19,878 bases of DNA from Syntrophomonadaceae bacterium (lineage in GTDB: Bacteria; Bacillota; Dethiobacteria; DTU022). A model generated the notes under the pieces. The model made no database searches and was not told the origin of the DNA. It saw nothing but the letters and a program-made list of their open reading frames with translations. The stretch covers positions 1 to 19,878 of the forward strand of contig PWFM01000125.1 of assembly GCA_003553895.1 (NCBI GenBank), read 5' to 3'. How positions within the stretch are numbered: position 1 is the first letter of the stretch; every line of letters starts with the position of its first letter. Positions 16,048-19,878 of this stretch are shown piece by piece. A program made the translations under genes and the position numbers.

Positions 16048-17067
16048 TTAGTCTAGCAGTTCCACCAGAACCTCCAGGTCCTGGGAGTACTGGGTATAGA
16101 ATTCATGGGACTCCGGATAGGAGAGGTGGTAAAGCGCTTCTCCTGTCGTTTCCTGCAGACCTATGAAAGCATCATCTTCAAAGAGCTCTTCAAAAGCATC
16201 GGAAAGGTACTGGATTTTTTCTTCAGGAACATCTGCAGAAACAGCCAGGAAACCCAGCAGACCAAAAGGCTCAAGGCCCAGATCATGAGTGCCCGGCACA
16301 CCATCAAATACAGCTTCCAGCAATTCCCCGTCAGTAGTATACATAACAGCCACCGCATTGCCGGCTTCTACAACCGGCGCCCCGGTTCCGGGGGTAACAG
16401 CAGCCAGTTCAATATGCCCGCCGAGAAAGTCAGTTACCGCTTCGCCAGTAGAGTCATAAGGCACATGGTTCACTTTTCCTTCCAGCCCCAGCTGGTAAAG
16501 CATATGCTCCAGGTTACCCCTTAACCCCACGGTTCCGCCCATGGTAATTTCACCGGGCCGTTCTTCCACTTCCCGGAGGAAATCATCCCAGGTTGTGTAA
16601 GGACCATCGGGATCTGCGAGCAATATGGTAGGAACATTGCGGTTTGTGGTAAAGCAGATCATGTCTTCATAAGTAAACCCGGTATCTTCCAACATTGATG
16701 TCATAATGGGTGTTGACGAGGAAATCATGAACGTATACCCGTCCGGTTCCTGCTCCAACATGTATTGTGTGCCTACTGCAGCATCGCCGCCCGGCCGGTT
16801 GACAACCCTCAGGGGCTGATCATCAAAATAATCCATGGCGGGAGAAGCCATAGCCCGGGCCCACCGGTCAGATCCGCCGCCGGCCCCAAATGGCACAACA
16901 AACTCTATGGCCTTACTTGGATAAGCTTCTTCTTCATCATCTACTTCTTCTACTGCTTCTTCCGGCTCATCTACCTCTTCAACTTCTTCCTCCGGAGCTT
17001 CACAGCCAGTAAAAACCAAAGCAACTACAAAAACTAACAGCAAACTCAGAGCTAGATACTTTTTCAT
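16048..17067 (-). CDS. tctC: Tripartite tricarboxylate transporter substrate-binding lipoprotein TctC
   Basis: This is the extracytoplasmic solute receptor of the TctABC system (Bug/TctC family), 339 residues. The N terminus is a lipoprotein signal peptide: MKKYLALSLLLVFVVALVF, with lipobox FTGC and lipidated Cys22. An extremely acidic linker of Glu, Asp, Val and Pro (residues 23-48) follows, then the TctC domain starting at YPSKAIEFVVPFGAGGGSDRWAR. The PGGDAAVGTQYM and GGHIELAAVTPG blocks are family landmarks. The ligand cannot be fixed from sequence; these receptors bind carboxylates such as citrate, and the neighbouring CitA-type sensor supports a di- or tricarboxylate. The ATG at 17067 has GGAGGG 11 nt upstream. 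It is first in its operon, behind a 407-bp regulatory region. Confidence 0.94.
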   Translation of the reverse strand: MKKYLALSLLLVFVVALVFTGCEAPEEEVEEVDEPEEAVEEVDDEEEAYPSKAIEFVVPFGAGGGSDRWARAMASPAMDYFDDQPLRVVNRPGGDAAVGTQYMLEQEPDGYTFMISSSTPIMTSMLEDTGFTYEDMICFTTNRNVPTILLADPDGPYTTWDDFLREVEERPGEITMGGTVGLRGNLEHMLYQLGLEGKVNHVPYDSTGEAVTDFLGGHIELAAVTPGTGAPVVEAGNAVAVMYTTDGELLEAVFDGVPGTHDLGLEPFGLLGFLAVSADVPEEKIQYLSDAFEELFEDDAFIGLQETTGEALYHLSYPESHEFYTQYSQDLEVLVELLD

Positions 17068-17320
17068 TTTTGAATTTTCCCTCCAGATGTTTTTTTACGA
17101 TAACAACCAATAAATACTGTCTGCTCATAAAACCAGTGCCCGTTATCACCACCCTTTAGCAAATTATTTTGCGTCTAATTCAATCCGAAATGTATGAAAT
17201 CTGACCATTATTTTTCGGTTGTATATCAATTCTTTATTTTCAGGTTATTTAATAAACAGCTCAGATCAAACAAAAATACTGCCGTGAGGTTCTGCTGTGG
17301 ACAATAATTAAAGTGATGAT

Positions 17321-17353
17321 TTAATACTGCGGGCCATAAGCTTGCAGTATTAA
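17321..17353. repeat. 10-bp perfect inverted repeat upstream of tctC
   Basis: TTAATACTGC (17321-17330) and GCAGTATTAA (17344-17353) are a perfect inverted repeat with a 13-nt spacer. One arm overlaps the region where the -10 of the TTGACA promoter should lie. It lacks a U-tract. It could be an operator, or an RNA hairpin at the start of the tct leader. Confidence 0.5.
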
Positions 17354-17377
17354 GTCTTAGATGGAGACTGGTTTGTC

Positions 17378-17397
17378 AATAATATTAAGAATAATAT
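17378..17397 (-). promoter_or_regulatory. Tandem direct repeats abutting a -35, candidate response-regulator site
   Basis: On the minus strand ATATTATT occurs twice (17390-17397 and 17378-17385) with a 12-bp period, roughly one helical turn. The second copy runs into the TTGACA at 17374-17379. Response regulators of the CitB/DcuR type bind AT-rich sites, some of them tandem. The position directly upstream of a -35 suits an activator such as the adjacent regulator; an UP-element is the alternative. Confidence 0.4.
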
Positions 17398-17474
17398 AGG
17401 GGGATAAAAGCGAAAGGTCAATATTGTTGAACTAAAAAAAATAATTAATGTATTGTTCTTTTTGTACTTTTTGT

Positions 17475-18170
17475 TCAAGCCTTATAGTAACGCCTTTCGG
17501 GCCGGCCAACTTTTCCGTACCTTAATTCGGCCCTTACGTTGTTCAAGTAAATCAAATATTCCAGGTAACGCCTGGCCGTAATTCTGCTGACACCGATCTT
17601 GTTGCCCAGCTCCTCAGCTGTAATCCCTTCGTCACATGTAAAAATAATGTTTTCGATTTTCTTTAAAGTAAGGGCGCTAATACCTTTGGGCAAAGAATCC
17701 CGATCCTGCTCCTGCTGCGAAGTGTCGGCAGAAACGCTCATTAACTGATCAATATCTCTTTGCTCCATATTTTCTTTCTCAAGCAATATCTCTTTCTTTT
17801 CCGCATAATCTTCCAGGGCAATCTTAAAACGTTGAAAATCAAACGGTTTGATAATGTAGTCTACTATTCCGCCCCGCATCGCTTCCTCAATGTTGGTCAC
17901 TTCTTTTGCGGCGGTTACCATAATCACATCAATATCTTTATAATCCCGCCTGATTTTCCATAATAGTTCGAGGCCCTCGACATCTGGAATGTAGGTATCC
18001 AGCAGGATTAAATCAGGCACCTGTCCGGTTAAAAATTCCATCGTTTCTTTACCGGTTTTCACTGTGCCGATTACTGTAAAACCCGGCACTTTTTTTACAT
18101 ACTGGGCATTAATCTCGGCTACTTTAAAATCATCTTCTACGATAAGGACTTGATAATTACGCTCTGGCAT
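17475..18170 (-). CDS. CitB/DctR-family response regulator
   Basis: The protein has 231 residues. The N-terminal receiver domain shows VEDD (Asp13/Asp14), phospho-acceptor Asp58 in LILLDTYIPD, Thr86 in MVTA and Lys108 in IIKPF. A charged coiled linker (about 112-165) leads to a C-terminal winged-helix-like region whose helix-turn-helix is GITAEELGNKIGVSRITARRYLEYL (182-206), typical of the CitB/DcuR/DctR group. A longer frame begins at 18224, but its extra 18 residues lie inside the kinase gene; the ATG at 18170 with GGTGAG 7 nt upstream is chosen. It overlaps the kinase 3' end by 14 nt, implying translational coupling. Its likely target is the tctC promoter, whose upstream region holds repeats. 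Confidence 0.93.
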   Translation of the reverse strand: MPERNYQVLIVEDDFKVAEINAQYVKKVPGFTVIGTVKTGKETMEFLTGQVPDLILLDTYIPDVEGLELLWKIRRDYKDIDVIMVTAAKEVTNIEEAMRGGIVDYIIKPFDFQRFKIALEDYAEKKEILLEKENMEQRDIDQLMSVSADTSQQEQDRDSLPKGISALTLKKIENIIFTCDEGITAEELGNKIGVSRITARRYLEYLIYLNNVRAELRYGKVGRPERRYYKA

Positions 18171-19824
18171 ATTTGATCTCACCCGTTCGCTTGGGGACAT
18201 AAATTGTAAAGCATGCCCCGCCAAGTTCTCCCTGCTCTGCGGTGATGCTGCCGTTTAAGTTATTTAGAGCTTGTTTGACCAGGAATAAGCCCAGGCCCCG
18301 GTGGTTGCCGGCTTTAGTAGAAAATCCATGCTCAAAAATTTTATCGGCCAGCTCCGGTGGAACTCCGTTACCGGAATCGGATACTTCAACTATGATATCA
18401 TTCCCTATATCGACGATAGAAATCTTTACTCGCGGATCAGCGGCGCTGTTTTCCAACGATGCTTCAATGGAATTTTCCAGCATATTGCCGAGAACGGTTA
18501 TCAGTGTTTCCCGTTCTTCATCAGTTCCGATATAGGTCAGGCTGCTTTCGGAATCGATCTCCATCTTGACTCCAAGCTCGCTGGCCCGGTTAAATTTGCC
18601 CAAAAGGATAGCGCTGATCATAGGATCTTTTATCTCCCTGATCAAGAAACGAATCCATTCCTGCTGCAGTTTATGTTCCTTGTTGATCAAACGGATCGCT
18701 TCATCTGTTTTATTGAGCTGCAATAACCCGGATATGGTATAAAGTTTGTTTGAAAACTCGTGAGTCTGGGCCCTCAATGCTTCAGTGTATATCTTAATGC
18801 GGTGCAGTTCTTCCGTTAGCTTATCAATTTCAGTTTTGTCTCTAAAACTGGCAACCACCCCGATCACCTGCCCATCAAACACAATGGGCATCCGGTTTAC
18901 AATAATGAAATTATGGCCAATAGTTGTTTCTTGATCAAAGTGACTCTGCCCGCTTTCCAAAACCTCCATCATCTTGGTATTGGGAAGAACTTCTTTGATA
19001 TGCTTGCCAATATAGTGATCGCTGTCACTGTCAAGCATTTTCCTGGCGCTGTGGTTAATCATGGTGATTTTGCCTTCCTGGTTAATAGCGATAACTCCTT
19101 CATGTATGGATTGCAAAATAGCTTCTTTTTGGATAAAAAGGTGGGAAATTTCTTCCGGTTCAAGGCCCAGTATCAGTTTTTTAAAATGGCTGCCGATTAA
19201 TGTTGCTCCGAAAACGCCGAAACCAATAAAAAGCAAAATCAAAAACCATATTTCCCGTTCATATCTTCCAATGATCGTTTCTATATCATCGATCAGGAAA
19301 CCAACTGATACAATACCAATTATTTCACCGTCTTCAGAAAAAATCGGTCCTTTGCCGCGCAGTGAAGGTCCCAGGGATCCCACAGCCCTGGAAGTATAAA
19401 AAACCCCATCTTCCAGGGCAGGATCATTGTCATCACCAACCATGGTTTTCCCTATTCGCTCTGTTATTGGGTGGGAATAGCGAACAGTATCAGTATTACC
19501 GATAACAATGAATTCAGCCCCGGTGGACACCCTCATCGGCTCCACTATGGGTTGAATTATCCTGGCAGGGTCTTCTTCATCAAAAGCAGAGATAATCTCA
19601 GGCACCAGGGAGACGCTGCGGGCTACGCTAAGGGCCCTTTTGCCAATTTGATCCTCCAAGATATCAGCTACCATGCGGTTGACGGCAATCCCAATTATCA
19701 AAACCAGGGCGCTTAAGAGACAGCATATTACGATGATCAGCTTTAATTTTAAACCCAAACGAATTGGCTTGATTCTATTCTCAAAACTTTTTATAACGCT
19801 CTTCACAATGTTTCTGGCCTCCAT
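18157..19824 (-). CDS. CitA/DcuS-family sensor histidine kinase
   Basis: The protein has 555 residues. Order of parts: transmembrane helix 1 (about 28-49), an extracytoplasmic PDC sensor domain (50-190), helix 2 (192-212), a cytoplasmic PAS domain (about 225-330), the phospho-acceptor His355 in RAQTHEFSNKLYTISG, and a HATPase domain with N box Asn451 (NMLENSIEAS), DSGNG (483-487) and RGLGL (509-513). The sensor domain keeps the family ligand motifs RYSHPITERIG (115-125) and SLGPSLRGKGPI (150-161), which bind citrate or C4-dicarboxylates in CitA and DcuS. The ATG at 19824 has no clear ribosome binding site. The GTG at 19806 has GGAGG 11 nt upstream, so it may be the true start. Bases 19825-19878 upstream show no gene. 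It forms a two-component pair with the overlapping regulator. Confidence 0.95.
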   Translation of the reverse strand: MEARNIVKSVIKSFENRIKPIRLGLKLKLIIVICCLLSALVLIIGIAVNRMVADILEDQIGKRALSVARSVSLVPEIISAFDEEDPARIIQPIVEPMRVSTGAEFIVIGNTDTVRYSHPITERIGKTMVGDDNDPALEDGVFYTSRAVGSLGPSLRGKGPIFSEDGEIIGIVSVGFLIDDIETIIGRYEREIWFLILLFIGFGVFGATLIGSHFKKLILGLEPEEISHLFIQKEAILQSIHEGVIAINQEGKITMINHSARKMLDSDSDHYIGKHIKEVLPNTKMMEVLESGQSHFDQETTIGHNFIIVNRMPIVFDGQVIGVVASFRDKTEIDKLTEELHRIKIYTEALRAQTHEFSNKLYTISGLLQLNKTDEAIRLINKEHKLQQEWIRFLIREIKDPMISAILLGKFNRASELGVKMEIDSESSLTYIGTDEERETLITVLGNMLENSIEASLENSAADPRVKISIVDIGNDIIVEVSDSGNGVPPELADKIFEHGFSTKAGNHRGLGLFLVKQALNNLNGSITAEQGELGGACFTIYVPKRTGEIKYARA

Positions 19825-19878
19825 AGCCGAATTTAAAAAGCGGAATCATAAAATGCAGAGCCTTTCTTAATTGATTTC

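Larger units (their letters stand above)
17068..17474 (-). other. 407-bp AT-rich non-coding region upstream of tctC
   Basis: No convincing gene is seen on either strand. From the response-regulator side the minus strand shows a T8 run (about 17436-17443) without a GC stem, so no clear terminator for the regulator gene. It then has tandem repeats (17378-17397), a perfect -35-like TTGACA (17374-17379) and a 10-bp inverted repeat (17321-17353). The best -10 candidates after the TTGACA are at too-long spacings (20-21 bp), consistent with an activator-dependent promoter. The leader to tctC would be about 270 nt; no known riboswitch was recognised in it. Confidence 0.6.

Noticed and set aside
17321..17353. 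Sigma-54 promoter (TGGCCC near the inverted repeat)
   Set aside because: The -12 element is absent at the required spacing, and the rest does not match TGGCAC-N5-TTGCA.
18171..18224. ATG at 18224 as response regulator start
   Set aside because: The extra 18 residues lie within the kinase coding region and precede the normal receiver-domain start; the ATG at 18170 has a ribosome binding site.

Overview
The window looks like a chromosomal segment of an anaerobic, Gram-positive-type bacterium, most likely in the Clostridia. The grounds are: strong purine-rich ribosome binding sites, frequent TTG and GTG starts, a lipobox solute-binding lipoprotein, stem-loop terminators, an ApgM-type mutase homologue, a ferredoxin:thioredoxin-reductase-like protein, a DUF362 ferredoxin and a CitA/CitB plus TctABC set. 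Genus is not assigned. No tRNA, rRNA, insertion sequence or CRISPR array was seen. All genes lie on the minus strand except the acpS fragment and thrC.

Layout from left to right. Bases 1-384 hold the 3' end of acpS. A minus-strand pair follows: an ApgM-family protein (1621-2835), which may be an alternative homoserine kinase, and an MFS transporter whose start overlaps its stop. Threonine synthase thrC (3037-4539) is divergent from this pair. A good promoter for the ApgM-like gene has a perfect dyad between its -35 and -10. A two-sided hairpin (4565-4594) separates thrC from serA-grx-ftr (4688-6947, minus strand), which has its own promoter. Next is a minus-strand operon of a 1354-residue dikinase-like protein, a divergent GAPDH and a DUF362 ferredoxin (7064-13564). 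Last is a solute-uptake module: tctC, tctB and tctA (13832-17067) behind a CitB/DctR-type response regulator and a CitA/DcuS-type sensor kinase (17475-19824).

The most striking observation is at the 3' end of the FTR-like gene. Its stop is a UGA exactly where the last cysteine of the FTR active-site motif should be (C-Y-UGA against the family C-H-C). The next codons read N-L-F, matching the family G-L-F tail. A 7-bp stem-loop with a GUU loop begins 17 nt after the UGA, which is the geometry of a bacterial SECIS element, and it has no U-tract. The simplest reading is a selenocysteine-containing FTR-like disulfide reductase. It has an N-terminal four-cysteine knuckle and is made with a CPWC glutaredoxin-like partner. 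I do not know of this as a standard selenoprotein family.

The second unusual unit is the dikinase-GAPDH-DUF362 operon. The dikinase has the ATP-grasp and phosphohistidine domains of pyruvate phosphate dikinase but lacks the whole C-terminal pyruvate/PEP barrel, and carries about 860 unassigned residues in front. The GAPDH has changes around its catalytic cysteine. Together they suggest an uncharacterised phosphotransfer or redox function.

Other genes fit known physiology: serine synthesis (serA), threonine synthesis (thrC with the candidate kinase), and sensing plus uptake of a citrate- or C4-type carboxylate (HK, RR, TctABC).
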